Below are positions 8,431-20,021 of a stretch of DNA of 64,000 nt, one piece after another. How positions within the stretch are numbered: the stretch's first letter is position 1; each line of letters opens with the position of its first letter. The position numbers and the translations under genes are program-made. Source of the DNA: Deltaproteobacteria bacterium (lineage in GTDB: Bacteria; Desulfobacterota; GWC2-55-46); assembly GCA_016219015.1 (NCBI GenBank), contig JACRCL010000006.1, positions 1 to 64,000 of the forward strand, in the 5' to 3' direction. Under the pieces are notes generated by a model, which saw only the letters and a list, made by a program, of their open reading frames with translations, was not told where the DNA came from and made no database searches.

Positions 8431-9339
8431 ATGAGTACACGCCCTGGCTACATAAGGCTCTATGAGACAGGAGAGCTTTTTAAAAGGATATCCTCTTTGA
8501 GGGATATCCTCAAGAACTGCTCCCTCTGCCCCCGAGCGTGCGGGGTAGACCGCCTGAACAATGAACGCGGCGTCTGCCGCGCCGGGGCCCTGCCTTTTGT
8601 CTCGGCCGCCCATCCGCACTTCGGGGAAGAGCCTCCGCTCGTCGGTTTCGGGGGGAGCGGCACCATATTCCTTACATGGTGTAACTTAAGGTGCATATTC
8701 TGCCAGAACTATGATATAAGCCATACGGGCGAGGGGAGCGAGACCTCCGTGGAGGAGCTGTCCTCGATGATGGTAGGCCTCCAGAGGCAGGGGTGCCATA
8801 ACATAAACTTCGTAACCCCCACCCATCAGGCGGCCTCGATAGCCGAGGCCCTTCCAAGGGCCATAGAGCTCGGCCTTGAACTGCCGCTTGTATATAACTG
8901 CGGCGGGTATGAAAGGGTGGAGACCCTGAAGCTCCTCGAAGGGATATTCGATATCTATATGCCCGATATCAAATATTCGGATAACGCCACGGCGCTTGAG
9001 CTTTCCGGCGCGCCGGATTATTTCGACACCGCGAAGGCGGCAGTGCTCGAGATGCACCGCCAGGTCGGCGACCTCGTGGTAGACCGCAGCGGCATAGCCA
9101 GCAGAGGCCTCATCATAAGGCACCTTGTGCTCCCCAACGGGGCCTCTGGAGTAAGGGAGGTCGCGAGGTTCATCGCAAGGGAGGTCTCTCCCGATACTTA
9201 CGTGAACATGATGGACCAGTACAGGCCCGCGTACAGGGCCTACGAGAACAAAAAGGTCTCCCGCAGGACCACTGTGAAGGAGTTCGAGGAGGCCCTGGAG
9301 ACGGCGAGGGAAGAGGGCCTGAGGCGAATCCAAGGCTGA
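8431..9339 (+). CDS. Radical SAM protein, PflX/PflA-like
   Basis: This is a 302-residue radical SAM enzyme of the COG1313 (PflX) type. The cluster-binding motif CxxxCxxC is C84, C88, C91 in WCNLRCIFC. An N-terminal cysteine set (C30, C33, C37 and C49: CSLCPRACGV and GVCRAG) is typical of this subgroup and may hold a second metal site. It resembles pyruvate formate-lyase activating enzymes, but the substrate of COG1313 proteins is not firmly known. No glycyl radical enzyme is nearby. A Nudix hydrolase follows after 19 bases, probably in the same transcript. Confidence 0.85.
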   Translation: MSTRPGYIRLYETGELFKRISSLRDILKNCSLCPRACGVDRLNNERGVCRAGALPFVSAAHPHFGEEPPLVGFGGSGTIFLTWCNLRCIFCQNYDISHTGEGSETSVEELSSMMVGLQRQGCHNINFVTPTHQAASIAEALPRAIELGLELPLVYNCGGYERVETLKLLEGIFDIYMPDIKYSDNATALELSGAPDYFDTAKAAVLEMHRQVGDLVVDRSGIASRGLIIRHLVLPNGASGVREVARFIAREVSPDTYVNMMDQYRPAYRAYENKKVSRRTTVKEFEEALETAREEGLRRIQG

Positions 9340-9358
9340 AGAGTGCTTAAGGAGCCCG

Positions 9359-9814
9359 ATGGAAACGGAAAGGCGGATATCGGCCGGAGGCGTGGTATTC
9401 AGGCGTGGAATTGACGGGGTAGAGGTCGCCCTCATCTCGGTCAAGGGCGGCAAGGTCTGGGGCCTGCCCAAGGGGCTGGCTGAAAAAGGCGAGAGCCTCG
9501 CCAGGACAGCGCACAGGGAGGTAAAGGAGGAGACCGGCCTTGACGGGCGGATAATCGACAAGCTCGGGCACATAGAGTATTTTTTCTCTTTAAAGGAAGA
9601 AGAGGGCACTAAGAGGTGCTTCAAGATCGTCTATTTTTTTCTTATGGAATACACCGGCGGCCACGTCGAGGACCACGACCATGAGGTCGATGAGTGCAGG
9701 TGGTACCCCATAGACGAGGCTATAAAGCTCATGAGGTACGAAGACGAGAAAGAGATGCTCAAAAAGGCTGAAAAGGCCATAAAAGGGCTTGCCGAAGGGC
9801 CTCAAAAGGAATAA
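9359..9814 (+). CDS. Nudix hydrolase
   Basis: The 151-residue protein carries a complete Nudix box at residues 39-61: G39, E45, then REVKEETGL at 53-61, the pattern Gx5Ex7REUxEExGU. Nudix enzymes hydrolyse nucleoside diphosphates linked to other groups; the substrate cannot be read from sequence. The N-terminal RRISAGGVVFRR is similar to bacterial Ap4A-type/MutT-like Nudix proteins. AAGGAG lies 5 bases ahead of the ATG. Confidence 0.9.
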   Translation: METERRISAGGVVFRRGIDGVEVALISVKGGKVWGLPKGLAEKGESLARTAHREVKEETGLDGRIIDKLGHIEYFFSLKEEEGTKRCFKIVYFFLMEYTGGHVEDHDHEVDECRWYPIDEAIKLMRYEDEKEMLKKAEKAIKGLAEGPQKE

Positions 9815-9860
9815 AACTTCGTCTTGTCATTTAGTCTGTTTTGCGTTATTTTAAAACGAT

Positions 9861-10000
9861 GCTGAAAAACTCGGAATTTGTTCAGGCTGCTCAAAAAGCT
9901 CCAGATGCGAGGCGTCGAGAAGCGAGGAATGAGGCGTACTCTCCCTACGCTGTGACAAGCCGAAGACAACGAAGCAGATGGACTTTTTCAGCAGCCTGTT
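9861..10000. repeat. Family 1 dispersed element, copy 2
   Basis: Shares with copies 3, 4 and 7 the sequence order GCTGAAAAACTCGG, TTCAGGCTGCTCAAAAAG, CCAGATGCGAGGC, GAGGAATGAGGCGTACTC, GTGACAAG, and ends TTTTTCAGCAGCCTGTTAA. Orientation plus. Its right end runs into the start of the downstream methyltransferase frame. Confidence 0.85.
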
Positions 10001-10991
10001 AATGGTTTGCATGGCACAGGGCAGGGCAAAAGGCAGGGCAAAAAACAACGATACCGGCAAATGTTTCATCTGCGGCGGTGAGTTGCACGCGGCCTACAAA
10101 GGCATAAAGTCCGAAGGCGGCCTGTATAACATAAGTTTCTGCGCCGGGTGCGGGCTCGGCAGGACAGAGCCTTTCTTAAGCGACGCCGAGCTTCAAAAGA
10201 TATATTCATCGAGCTACCGGGAAGAAGACTCCAAGCGCTTCATTCCGCCCCTTGAGAAGGCTATAGCGCTTTTGAGGGTACAGAGGTGCAGGAGGGTCGA
10301 GAGGCTCGCCGAAAAGGGGCGCATACTCGACATAGGGTGCGGCAGGGCGGACTTCCTCCAGCTGATGAAAGAACGGGGCTGGGACGCCTCCGGCCTCGAG
10401 CTCGACAGGAGGATAGAGGGCCGGGGGAAAAAGCTCGGGATGGATTTAAGGTGCGGCTCGCTCGATACCGTAAGGTTCCCGGAATCCAGCTTCGACGCCG
10501 TTACCTTCTGGCACGTCTTCGAGCACATAAGGAGGCCGGAGGCCGCGCTTGAAGAGTGCGGGAGGATTTTGAAGCCCGGAGGGCTTCTCGTGATAGCGGT
10601 GCCGAATACGGGCAGCCTTCAGGCGCGTATCTCCGGGAGGCACTGGTTCCACCTCGACCCGCCGTTCCACCTTTACCACTATTCGGCGGGGAACCTGAAA
10701 AGGCTCCTTGACAGGAGCGGGTTCGAGGCGGCAAGCGTGAAACACTACTCCCTTGAGTACAACCCTTACGGGTTTTTGCAGAGTATATTCAACATGCCGG
10801 GGTTCAGGAGGAACCTGTTTTACGACTTTCTGAGGTCCAAAAAAGGCGAAGGCCTCAAATCAAAGATAGGTATAGCCCTGATGCTCCTTTCGATGCCGGT
10901 CGCCCTGCCGCTTTCCATGGCTCTTTCGCTGGCCGAGGCGGCGATGGGGCTCGGGGGGACTATAGAGGTCTACGCGAGGAAGATGGCATGA
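9978..10991 (+). CDS. Class I SAM-dependent methyltransferase with N-terminal zinc ribbon
   Basis: After the first residues comes a zinc-ribbon-like region (CFICGG and FCAGCGLG), then a Rossmann methyltransferase fold: motif I ILDIGCGRADF, a motif ending in GLELD, and FDAVTFWHVFEH followed by ILKPGG. The C-terminal 45 residues contain a hydrophobic segment that may touch the membrane. Such proteins are often found with cell-surface sugar or quinone-type modification genes; the substrate is unknown here. The start is uncertain: the ATG at 9978 lies inside a family 1 repeat, and alternatives are 10002 and 10011; none has a good ribosome binding site. Confidence 0.8.
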   Translation: MDFFSSLLMVCMAQGRAKGRAKNNDTGKCFICGGELHAAYKGIKSEGGLYNISFCAGCGLGRTEPFLSDAELQKIYSSSYREEDSKRFIPPLEKAIALLRVQRCRRVERLAEKGRILDIGCGRADFLQLMKERGWDASGLELDRRIEGRGKKLGMDLRCGSLDTVRFPESSFDAVTFWHVFEHIRRPEAALEECGRILKPGGLLVIAVPNTGSLQARISGRHWFHLDPPFHLYHYSAGNLKRLLDRSGFEAASVKHYSLEYNPYGFLQSIFNMPGFRRNLFYDFLRSKKGEGLKSKIGIALMLLSMPVALPLSMALSLAEAAMGLGGTIEVYARKMA

Positions 10992-11082
10992 ACACACATA
11001 GCGAGCGCATGAACGAGCGGATCGAAATCGAAATTTCCTTATGTGTCGAAGATCCCCCGCAGCTTGCTGCGGGGAGATTCAA
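10990..11082. repeat. Family 3 hairpin element, short copy
   Basis: Begins GAACACACATAGCGAGCGCAT and ends GCGGGGAGATTCAA (last 20 bases or fewer quoted separately in other copies). It lacks the first GC-rich hairpin that the copies at 58751 and 63507 have, keeping only the second (11055-11074). ACACATA (10994-11000) can pair with TATGTGT (11040-11046). The GGGGAG at its end is positioned as the ribosome binding site of the SemiSWEET gene. Confidence 0.8.
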
Positions 11083-11085
11083 CGT

Positions 11086-11346
11086 ATGACGCTGGATTCC
11101 ACGACATGGCTCGGCATCTTCGCGGGCGCGCTCACCACTACGTCGTTCCTCCCGCAGGTATGGAAGACCTGGAGGACGCGGCATACCAAGGACATCTCCA
11201 TATTCATGTTCCTCATGCTATTCATAGGCATAACGCTATGGGTGGCTTACGGGATAGTCAGGCAGGACCTGCCGGTGATAATAGCCAACTGCGTATCGCT
11301 GTTTTTCGTGGCGATAATACTTTTTTTCAAGGTAAGAAACGGATAA
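11086..11346 (+). CDS. SemiSWEET family sugar transporter
   Basis: The 86-residue protein has three predicted transmembrane helices and the family's LPQV motif with the following WRTRHTKDIS loop, typical of bacterial SemiSWEET (PQ-loop/MtN3). These form dimers that pass sugars across the inner membrane; the substrate is not known. I chose the ATG at 11086. A longer frame from 11041 would add 15 residues coded by a family 3 repeat, which are not part of the family. The stop directly abuts the purL start, so the two are probably co-transcribed, an odd pairing. Confidence 0.88.
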   Translation: MTLDSTTWLGIFAGALTTTSFLPQVWKTWRTRHTKDISIFMFLMLFIGITLWVAYGIVRQDLPVIIANCVSLFFVAIILFFKVRNG

Positions 11347-13551
<2,205 letters not shown>

Positions 13552-13559
13552 GACCGCGG

Positions 13560-14966
13560 ATGGGACCTTTCAAAAAAGACAGGTTTAACGACGAGTGCGG
13601 GGTCTTCGGCATCTACGGCCACCCTGAGGCCGCCAACCTGGCATATCTCGGCCTGTACTCGCTCCAGCACAGGGGCCAGGAGAGCGCCGGGATAGTCTCC
13701 TCTGACGGCGAGACTCTCCACTCCCATAAGGGCATGGGCCTCGTGGCCGATGTCTTTACCTCCGGCGCCATAGGCAAGCTCACCGGGGATACCGCCATCG
13801 GCCACGTGAGGTACTCGACGGCCGGGGAGTCCCACATAAAGAACGCGCAGCCCTTCGTTGTCGAATACTCGAGGGGCGGGATAGCGGTGGCGCACAACGG
13901 CAACCTCGTCAACGCCATGCTCCTGCGCGCCCAGTTCGAGGCGTACGGCTCGATATTCCAGTCCTCGATGGACACCGAGATCATCGTCCACCTGATAGCA
14001 TCAAGCAACGAGATATCCATCACCGACAGGGTCATCTTCGCTTTAAAGAAGATACGCGGGTCGTATTCGCTCCTTTTCCTCACCGAGGATACGATGATAG
14101 CGGCGAGGGACCCGAACGGCTTCAGGCCCCTGTCGCTCGGCAGGCTCAAGGGCGCGTGGGTGGTGGCCTCGGAGACGTGCGCGTTCGACCTCATAGAGGC
14201 CGAGTTCGTGCGCGAGATCGAGCCCGGCGAGGTCCTGGTGATAAACAAGGACGGGGTAGCCTCCTACAGGCCCTTCCCGAAGGCGCAGTTCACGCCGTGC
14301 GTATTCGAGTTCATCTATTTCGCGAGGCCTGATTCATTGATATTCGGCGCGAACGTGCATGCGGTCAGGAAAAAGCTCGGGGAGAGGCTGGCCCTTGAGC
14401 ACCCGGTCGAGGCCGACATAGTGATACCGGTGCCCGATTCCGGGGTCCCGGCCGCCATAGGCTATGCCGCGGCCTCGGGCATCCCGTTCGACAAGGGGAT
14501 AGTGAGGAACCACTACGTTGGGAGGACCTTCATAGAGCCGAAGGACGCCATCAGGCACTTCGGGGTTAAGGTTAAGTTGAACCCCATCAGGGAGATACTG
14601 AGCGGGAAAAGGGTAGTCGTCATAGACGACTCCATCGTAAGGGGCACCACCAGCAGGAAGATAGTAAGGATGATAAGGGAAGCGGGCGCGAAAGAGATAC
14701 ACATGCGCATAAGCTCGCCCCCCACCATATGCCCGTGCTACTACGGCATAGACACGCCAAGGAGGGAAGAGCTCATAGCCGCCATACAGACGGTGGAGGA
14801 GATAAACGGCTTCATAACCTCGGACAGTCTCGGCTACCTGAGCGTCGAGGGTCTTTACGAGGCCGCGAAGCAGGCCGGCTTGAGTTTTTGCGACGCGTGC
14901 TTCACGGGCAGGTACCCTGTGGACGTCCTCCGTGAGCCGGCACCGCAGCTCGCGCTGTTCAAATGA
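13560..14966 (+). CDS. purF: Amidophosphoribosyltransferase PurF
   Basis: PurF makes 5-phosphoribosylamine from PRPP and glutamine, the first committed purine step. The 468-residue protein has a short 12-residue propeptide before Cys13 ([10 protein letters not shown]), the N-terminal nucleophile after processing. The glutaminase domain includes HRGQESAGI; the PRPP loop [14 protein letters not shown] is near residue 355. Cysteines in [14 protein letters not shown] and FCDAC match the [4Fe-4S] form known from Bacillus. I chose the ATG at 13560 for the normal propeptide; an open frame extends far into purL without support. Confidence 0.96.
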   Translation: MGPFKKDRFNDECGVFGIYGHPEAANLAYLGLYSLQHRGQESAGIVSSDGETLHSHKGMGLVADVFTSGAIGKLTGDTAIGHVRYSTAGESHIKNAQPFVVEYSRGGIAVAHNGNLVNAMLLRAQFEAYGSIFQSSMDTEIIVHLIASSNEISITDRVIFALKKIRGSYSLLFLTEDTMIAARDPNGFRPLSLGRLKGAWVVASETCAFDLIEAEFVREIEPGEVLVINKDGVASYRPFPKAQFTPCVFEFIYFARPDSLIFGANVHAVRKKLGERLALEHPVEADIVIPVPDSGVPAAIGYAAASGIPFDKGIVRNHYVGRTFIEPKDAIRHFGVKVKLNPIREILSGKRVVVIDDSIVRGTTSRKIVRMIREAGAKEIHMRISSPPTICPCYYGIDTPRREELIAAIQTVEEINGFITSDSLGYLSVEGLYEAAKQAGLSFCDACFTGRYPVDVLREPAPQLALFK

Positions 14967-14983
14967 TCTTTAAAGTCTGAAAG

Positions 14984-15124
14984 GTTGCCGGGAAAAACCC
15001 GGAATTTTCAGGGCTGCTCAAAATCCAGTAAGCGAGGCGTCAAGGAGCTTAGGAATGAGGCGTACTCACCTTTCGTTGTGACAAGACGAAGACAACAAAG
15101 CAGATGTACTTTTTCAGCAGCCTG
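14984..15124. repeat. Family 1 dispersed element, copy 3
   Basis: Orientation plus. Same block order as copy 2, with CGGAATTTTCAGGGCTGCTCAA near the left and TTTTTCAGCAGCCTG at the right end. The ATG inside the right end would read MYFFSSL and is in frame with the downstream gene, but that gene has its own GTG with a better ribosome binding site. Confidence 0.85.
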
Positions 15125-15142
15125 ATAAAAGGAGGAAGGGCC

Positions 15143-15988
15143 GTGAGGTTCAAAACAGCATTGGTATTGTCCTTATCCACTTTTCTTTTCGCGTCATCCG
15201 CGATTGCTCAGCAGATGCAGAAGATGTCTCCGCCGACCGACGACGAGCTCGGGATAGAGGAGGAGATGAAGAAGGAAGCGGAGAAGAAAAAGGAGGAAAA
15301 ACCCATCCCTCCCATAAAGATGATATTCGTCAAGGGCGGCTGCTTTGAGATGGGCGATTTCACCGGGGAAGGCGACGACGACGAGAGGCCCGTCCACGAG
15401 GTCTGCGTCACGGACTTTTATATCGCGGAGGCAGAGGTCACCCAGGAGCTCTTCGAGGCGGTCATGGGGTTCGTGCCCGGAAGGTACACGCCGGATGCCC
15501 CGAGGCATCCCAACCAGCCCGCCACCAACATCCCCTGGAACATAGCCAACGACTTCGTAAAGACCCTGAACAAGCGCACGAAGGGGTTCTACAGGCTCCC
15601 GACCGAGGCTGAATGGGAGTACGCGGCAAGGGACAAGGGCCAGAAGATGAAATGGCCGGGGTTCAACAACGAGGGCGAGGCCGGAGACTACGCGTGGTTC
15701 GTCGACAACGGTGAGGACCAGGTCCACGACGTGAAGCAGAAAAAGCCCAACGGCCTCGGGCTTTACGACATGGCCGGCAACGTCTGGGAATGGACCGAGG
15801 ACAACTTCGCGTTCGATTACTACCAGGCAAGCCCCAAGAACGACCCCTTCGGCCCTGACATCTCCCTTTACCGCACGGTGAGGGGAGGCTCGGCCGCCGA
15901 GGGCATCTTCAAGCTCAGGACTACTTACAGGTACGCCTTGCAGCCTTCGATGAGGCAGCCGAACGTAGGCTTCAGGATAGCCGAGTAA
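15143..15988 (+). CDS. Exported formylglycine-generating-enzyme-like (SUMF1) protein
   Basis: The 281-residue protein has a Sec signal peptide (about 1-22, ending SSAIAQ), a charged Glu/Lys linker (about 35-55), and an FGE-sulfatase domain (PF03781) with typical blocks: GGCFEMGD, YRLPTEAEWEYAARD, GLYDMAGNVWEWTED and RTVRGGSA near the end. True FGEs make formylglycine in sulfatases, but most bacterial members, including exported ones, have other or unknown roles, such as ligand binding (C-type-lectin-like fold). No sulfatase is nearby. I chose GTG at 15143, preceded by GGAGG; a longer frame from 15104 begins in a repeat. It opens a cluster of exported proteins. Confidence 0.85.
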   Translation: MRFKTALVLSLSTFLFASSAIAQQMQKMSPPTDDELGIEEEMKKEAEKKKEEKPIPPIKMIFVKGGCFEMGDFTGEGDDDERPVHEVCVTDFYIAEAEVTQELFEAVMGFVPGRYTPDAPRHPNQPATNIPWNIANDFVKTLNKRTKGFYRLPTEAEWEYAARDKGQKMKWPGFNNEGEAGDYAWFVDNGEDQVHDVKQKKPNGLGLYDMAGNVWEWTEDNFAFDYYQASPKNDPFGPDISLYRTVRGGSAAEGIFKLRTTYRYALQPSMRQPNVGFRIAE

Positions 15989-15992
15989 ACGC

Positions 15993-16136
15993 AGGCTACC
16001 TCTAAAAATTGTTCTTTTTCCTGATCTCTGTGTCAGGGCGAGAATAAAAATGCTCACATATTCCCATATATGCTGCGCTTTTTATTTCCGCCCTTCCTTG
16101 ACCTCAGAAAAAATATCTAATTTTTAGAGATAGCCT
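15993..16136. repeat. Family 2 palindromic 144-bp element, copy 2
   Basis: Starts AGGCTACCTCTAAAAATT and ends AATTTTTAGAGATAGCCT, exactly 144 bases, same orientation as the copy at 5627. It is also right after a coding region (4 bases after the stop of the FGE-like gene). Both same-orientation copies are followed by a TAATAAAT sequence, so the element might extend slightly further. Confidence 0.85.
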
Positions 16137-16164
16137 GTAATAAATCCGTCCCGTGGAGTCGAAT

Positions 16165-16830
16165 ATGAAGGCGCCTGTAAACCTGAAGAAAAAGCCTGTA
16201 AGCCCATTTCAAAGGGGCTTTGCCCTCCTGCTGCTCATACTGGTCCTTTTGTCCGGCTGCGCGGCGAAGAAGGCCCCCTCACCGATCGAAAAGCCGCCGC
16301 AGAAGGGATACCGGGAGGTCCTGAACAAATGGACGAGGGGGAAAAAGGTCTTCGAGGGCATGGAGTCCCGGCTTTACTTTACCGCGACGTACAAAGACCC
16401 CGAGTTCCGCGCCGCCTACATCGACCGCTACGCCCAAAGCTACCAGCTCGGAGACGAGATGAGGAAGGCCCTGCTCGACAGGGAGACGGAGCAGTCCGAA
16501 AAGTTCAACGAGTTCTTCTTCGCCGCCTACACGCCCGACCAGAACTGGAATGACTTCGACAGGACCAACTCGGTCTGGAAGCTCTACCTTGAGGACAACG
16601 CAGGCTCAAGGCTTACGCCGGTGTCGATAACAAAGGTCGATCCTTCCGACCAGCTCATAAGGGAGTTCTTCCCGTACTTCGACATGTGGAGCTCCGGGTA
16701 TATCGTAAAGTTCCCCAAATATTCCGAGGCCGGGCAGGAGCCGATACCGTCCGCCAATACTTCTTACCTGAAGCTCGTTGTGACCGGCGTCCTGGGAAAG
16801 GGTGAGCTTGAATGGCGTTTAAAGGAATAA
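16165..16830 (+). CDS. Lipoprotein of unknown function
   Basis: A 221-residue protein with a lipoprotein signal: basic N-terminus, hydrophobic Leu-rich stretch, and lipobox LLSGC with Cys32. The remaining part (about 190 residues) is probably a compact periplasmic or outer-membrane-associated domain rich in aromatic residues; I do not recognise the family. I chose the ATG at 16165 because TGGAG lies 7 bases upstream; GTG at 16153 is also in frame. The 3' end overlaps the FecR gene by 19 bases, which suggests they are translated together and act in the same envelope process. Confidence 0.75.
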   Translation: MKAPVNLKKKPVSPFQRGFALLLLILVLLSGCAAKKAPSPIEKPPQKGYREVLNKWTRGKKVFEGMESRLYFTATYKDPEFRAAYIDRYAQSYQLGDEMRKALLDRETEQSEKFNEFFFAAYTPDQNWNDFDRTNSVWKLYLEDNAGSRLTPVSITKVDPSDQLIREFFPYFDMWSSGYIVKFPKYSEAGQEPIPSANTSYLKLVVTGVLGKGELEWRLKE

Positions 16831-17897
16831 AAAAGTCCGCCTCCGCTTTCATCCTCGCTTTAGCATCCGTCATTTTCATACCATTCAGCGCGGCATTTCC
16901 GGCCGCAACGCCCGCAGTCTCCCCCGACGGCTACATTGACAGCCTGAGCGGCGCGGCCTACTTCAAGGCTAAGGACTCCGAGAGGTGGGCCGTCGCGTCA
17001 AAGGGCACGGAGGTCGGCCCCGGAGACAGGGTAAAGACCGGGAGCGACGGGAAGCTGTCGATAAGGTTCCCGGACGGATCGAGGCTCAACGTGGGGAACT
17101 TAAGCGAGCTGGAGATAACGGAGTATATCCTCAAGCCCAAACAAAGGAGCGCCGTATATTCGCTCTCGGCCGGAAAGATGAGGGCCATAATAAACAAGTT
17201 CTCCGGGACCACGGACATAAAGGTCAAGACCCCGACGAGCACTTCGGGCGTAAAGGGCACCGACTTCATCGTGATGAACCAGGGCCCGGCCAACGTGCTC
17301 TTCGGCAAGGAAGACACCGTCTCCGTAAGCGGGGAAAGCTCCGGGGTTGAATTGAAGCCCGGGTCCATGACCGAGAACACCAGAGGCGGCAGTCCTATCG
17401 AGCCCGTGGCCGTCGAGCCGGGCTCCGCGCTCGAAGGCGTGAGGGCGGACCTCGAGGCCATAACCGACGTCGAAAAGCCCGTCGAGTGGGAGAGGGCCGG
17501 GAGGCTCCCGGAGATACTCGCGAGGTGGAACATAAATTACGGCAACTACCTTGCCGACAGCAAGAGGTTCAAGGACTCTCTCGACGTATTCCAGATAGCC
17601 CTGGACCTCACGGACCTGCCTTCCATAAGAGCGGAGGCGCACCTTGACAGGGGGACCGTCCTTTCCCGGAACCTCAAGGAGCCTGCCAAAGCCTTGAAGG
17701 AATACATGGAGGTGGTGGATAAGTACCCGGAGCCGCCTTTCGCGGAGAACGCGCTATTCTCGGCCGGGCTCATAAACATGGAGCTTGGAGAAAAGGCTCC
17801 CGCGTTGAAGCTCTTCAGGAGGTACAGGGCCGAGTACCCCGAGGGCATCCACAGGGATACCGTTGAGCTCTTCATAAGGGTGCTGGAGAGCGACTGA
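16812..17897 (+). CDS. FecR-domain protein with C-terminal TPR-like repeats
   Basis: This 361-residue exported protein has a signal peptide (about 1-30), a FecR domain (about 50-150: VGPGDRVKTGSDGKLSIRF and the later VKTPTSTSGVKGTDF, the most conserved family segment), and a C-terminal helical region (about 235-360) with tetratricopeptide-like repeats (pairs such as NYLADSKRFKDSLDVFQIAL and KYPEPPFAENALFSAGLINM). Unlike FecR of iron-uptake systems it has no nearby sigma factor or TonB receptor. It overlaps the CHASE2 cyclase by one base. FecR proteins are often found beside CHASE2 sensor genes, which suggests it forms the periplasmic part of that sensor. Confidence 0.88.
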   Translation: MAFKGIKKSASAFILALASVIFIPFSAAFPAATPAVSPDGYIDSLSGAAYFKAKDSERWAVASKGTEVGPGDRVKTGSDGKLSIRFPDGSRLNVGNLSELEITEYILKPKQRSAVYSLSAGKMRAIINKFSGTTDIKVKTPTSTSGVKGTDFIVMNQGPANVLFGKEDTVSVSGESSGVELKPGSMTENTRGGSPIEPVAVEPGSALEGVRADLEAITDVEKPVEWERAGRLPEILARWNINYGNYLADSKRFKDSLDVFQIALDLTDLPSIRAEAHLDRGTVLSRNLKEPAKALKEYMEVVDKYPEPPFAENALFSAGLINMELGEKAPALKLFRRYRAEYPEGIHRDTVELFIRVLESD

Positions 17898-20011
17898 TGC
17901 GCCATCTAAAGGACAGGGGCGCCTTTATCCTCCTCGGCGTCCTTTCTTCCCTCCTTGTGCTCTTTGCTTATCGCTACAGGCCCTCTTTCCTTTTTGCCCT
18001 CGACCTCAAGGCCACTGACGCCATGTTCGCGGCCCGCGGCGAAAGCCCCGCCCCCGATGACGTCGTAATAGTCGCCGTCGACGAAAAGAGCGTGAACGCG
18101 CTCGGCAGGTGGCCGTGGCCGAGGAAAAAGACGGCCCTGCTCGTCCGCGCGCTTAAGCCCGCGAGGGTAGCGGCGCTTGACATCGTCTTCTCCGAGGAAG
18201 AGGACCCCGCCTCCGATAAGGTCCTTTCGGACGCCATAAAAGACTCCGGCAACGTGGTCTTAGGGTATTTCTTCAGGAACGATTCTACCGAAAATCCGAA
18301 GCCCGCCTCCACCTTGCGGCTTAAATCCTCAAGGATAAACTTCCTCAATTTCCTCTCCGAAAACGCCGCCCCGGACTTCACGGGCCCGGAGTTCGTCTCA
18401 GCCGAGGCTAATACGCCCTTGATAGGGCAATGGGCTTCGGGGTCCGGCGCGTTCAACACCATCCCGGAGACTGACGGCATATACAGGAAGGCCCACCTGT
18501 CTTTCAAGTGGGGCCCCGATATATACCCGTCCCTTCCGCTCGAGGCCGTAAGGAGGTACATGAAGGGCGACATTGTCCTCAACATGGCCCAGTACGGCAT
18601 AGACTCGCTCGAAGCGGCCGGGCGGAAGGTCCCTCTCGACGAGCGCGGCGCATTTTCTTTGAACTTCTACGGGAGGGCGGGCTCGTTCGAGACGCTCTCC
18701 GCCGTTGACGTGATAAACGGCGACGTCCCCCCGGAGGCGCTCAGGGACAGGCTCGTCTTCGTGGGCGTTACCGAGAAGGCGGTCTACGACATAAGGCCCA
18801 CGCCGATGGATTCGCTCTTCCCCGGCGTTGAGATACACGCCACCGTTGCCGGCAATATCCTCCAGGGCAGATACCTCATACGGGACGCGAGGGTCGTCCT
18901 CTTCGACCTTGTCATGGTCGCGCTAATGCCCCTGCTGCTATCGGCCGTGATATCGCGCCTCAAGAGCACCTTCGCGAGCCTCGGGGTCTTCGCCGGGTTT
19001 TTCACGGCGCTCGTAATTGGGGAGTTCCTGCTATTTTCGCGCTACAGCGTCAACGTCGGGGTCGTCTTCCCGGCGCTGTCGCTTATAGCCGCGTACCTTT
19101 CGGAGGAGGCGTACAGGAACCTTGTCATAGAGAAAAAGAGCAGGTATTTGAGGAAGGCCTTCTCCACCTACGTCTCGTCCCAGCTCGTCTCCGAGATATT
19201 AAAAGACCCCGGAAGGCTCAAGCTCGGCGGGGAAAAGAGGGTCATAACGGTGCTCTTCTCCGACATAAGGGGCTTCACCTCGCTCTCGGAGAGGCTTAAG
19301 CCAGAGGACCTTGTCGCGCTCCTTAACGAGTACTTAAGCCCCATGACCTCGATCGTATTCAACGAGGAAGGGATGCTCGATAAATACATAGGCGACGCGA
19401 TAATGGCCGTATTCAACGCGCCGCTTTCGATACCAGACCACCCGGCCCGGGCGTGCAAGGCTGCGCTTAAGATGATAGAAAAGCTCGACGAGCTGAACGG
19501 CAAGTGGCGTAGCTCGAACCAGCCTACGCTCGACATAGGCATAGGCATAAATACCGGCGAGGCCGTTGTGGGGAACATGGGCGCGGAGCTGAGGTTCGAC
19601 TACACCGCGATAGGCGATACCGTCAACCTCGCCTCGCGCCTCGAATCCATGAACAAGCTCTATGGCACGGCCATTTTGGTAAGCGAGGATACCTACAGTC
19701 TCGTAAAGGACTCTTTCACCTTCAGGGAGCTCGACCTCGTAAAGGTCAAGGGCAAGGAGAGGCCGATAGTCATGTATGAGCTTACAGGCCGGTCCGGGGA
19801 AGAACCGGGGAATTATTCGCGCTCGGCGTTCTCCGAAGCCCTTGCCTTATATCGGGGCAGGAGGTTCAAGGAGGCGAAGGAGGCCTTTGATGCGATACTG
19901 GAAAGAACCAACGACGGCCCCTCGTTGCTATATGTGAAGAGGTGCGCCGAGTATATGGCCGCCCCTCCGCCCCTGTCATGGGACGAGGTCTTCGAGGCGA
20001 AGAGCAAATAG
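17897..20011 (+). CDS. CHASE2-domain adenylate/guanylate cyclase
   Basis: The 704-residue protein has an N-terminal membrane span (about 10-27), a large periplasmic CHASE2 sensor domain (about 35-325; DVVIVAVDEKSVNALGRWPWPR is typical), three transmembrane helices (about 335-415), and a cytoplasmic class III cyclase domain (about 445-625). The metal-binding Asp residues are in FSDIRGF and YIGDAIM. The LDKYIGDAI lysine and the later FDYTAIGDTVNLASRLE segment, with the Asn and Arg of the transition state site, favour ATP as substrate and cAMP as product. It presumably converts an envelope signal, perhaps relayed by the adjacent FecR/TPR protein, into cyclic nucleotide. No cAMP receptor is visible in the window. 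Confidence 0.93.
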   Translation: MRHLKDRGAFILLGVLSSLLVLFAYRYRPSFLFALDLKATDAMFAARGESPAPDDVVIVAVDEKSVNALGRWPWPRKKTALLVRALKPARVAALDIVFSEEEDPASDKVLSDAIKDSGNVVLGYFFRNDSTENPKPASTLRLKSSRINFLNFLSENAAPDFTGPEFVSAEANTPLIGQWASGSGAFNTIPETDGIYRKAHLSFKWGPDIYPSLPLEAVRRYMKGDIVLNMAQYGIDSLEAAGRKVPLDERGAFSLNFYGRAGSFETLSAVDVINGDVPPEALRDRLVFVGVTEKAVYDIRPTPMDSLFPGVEIHATVAGNILQGRYLIRDARVVLFDLVMVALMPLLLSAVISRLKSTFASLGVFAGFFTALVIGEFLLFSRYSVNVGVVFPALSLIAAYLSEEAYRNLVIEKKSRYLRKAFSTYVSSQLVSEILKDPGRLKLGGEKRVITVLFSDIRGFTSLSERLKPEDLVALLNEYLSPMTSIVFNEEGMLDKYIGDAIMAVFNAPLSIPDHPARACKAALKMIEKLDELNGKWRSSNQPTLDIGIGINTGEAVVGNMGAELRFDYTAIGDTVNLASRLESMNKLYGTAILVSEDTYSLVKDSFTFRELDLVKVKGKERPIVMYELTGRSGEEPGNYSRSAFSEALALYRGRRFKEAKEAFDAILERTNDGPSLLYVKRCAEYMAAPPPLSWDEVFEAKSK

Positions 20012-20021
20012 GGTTGGTTAC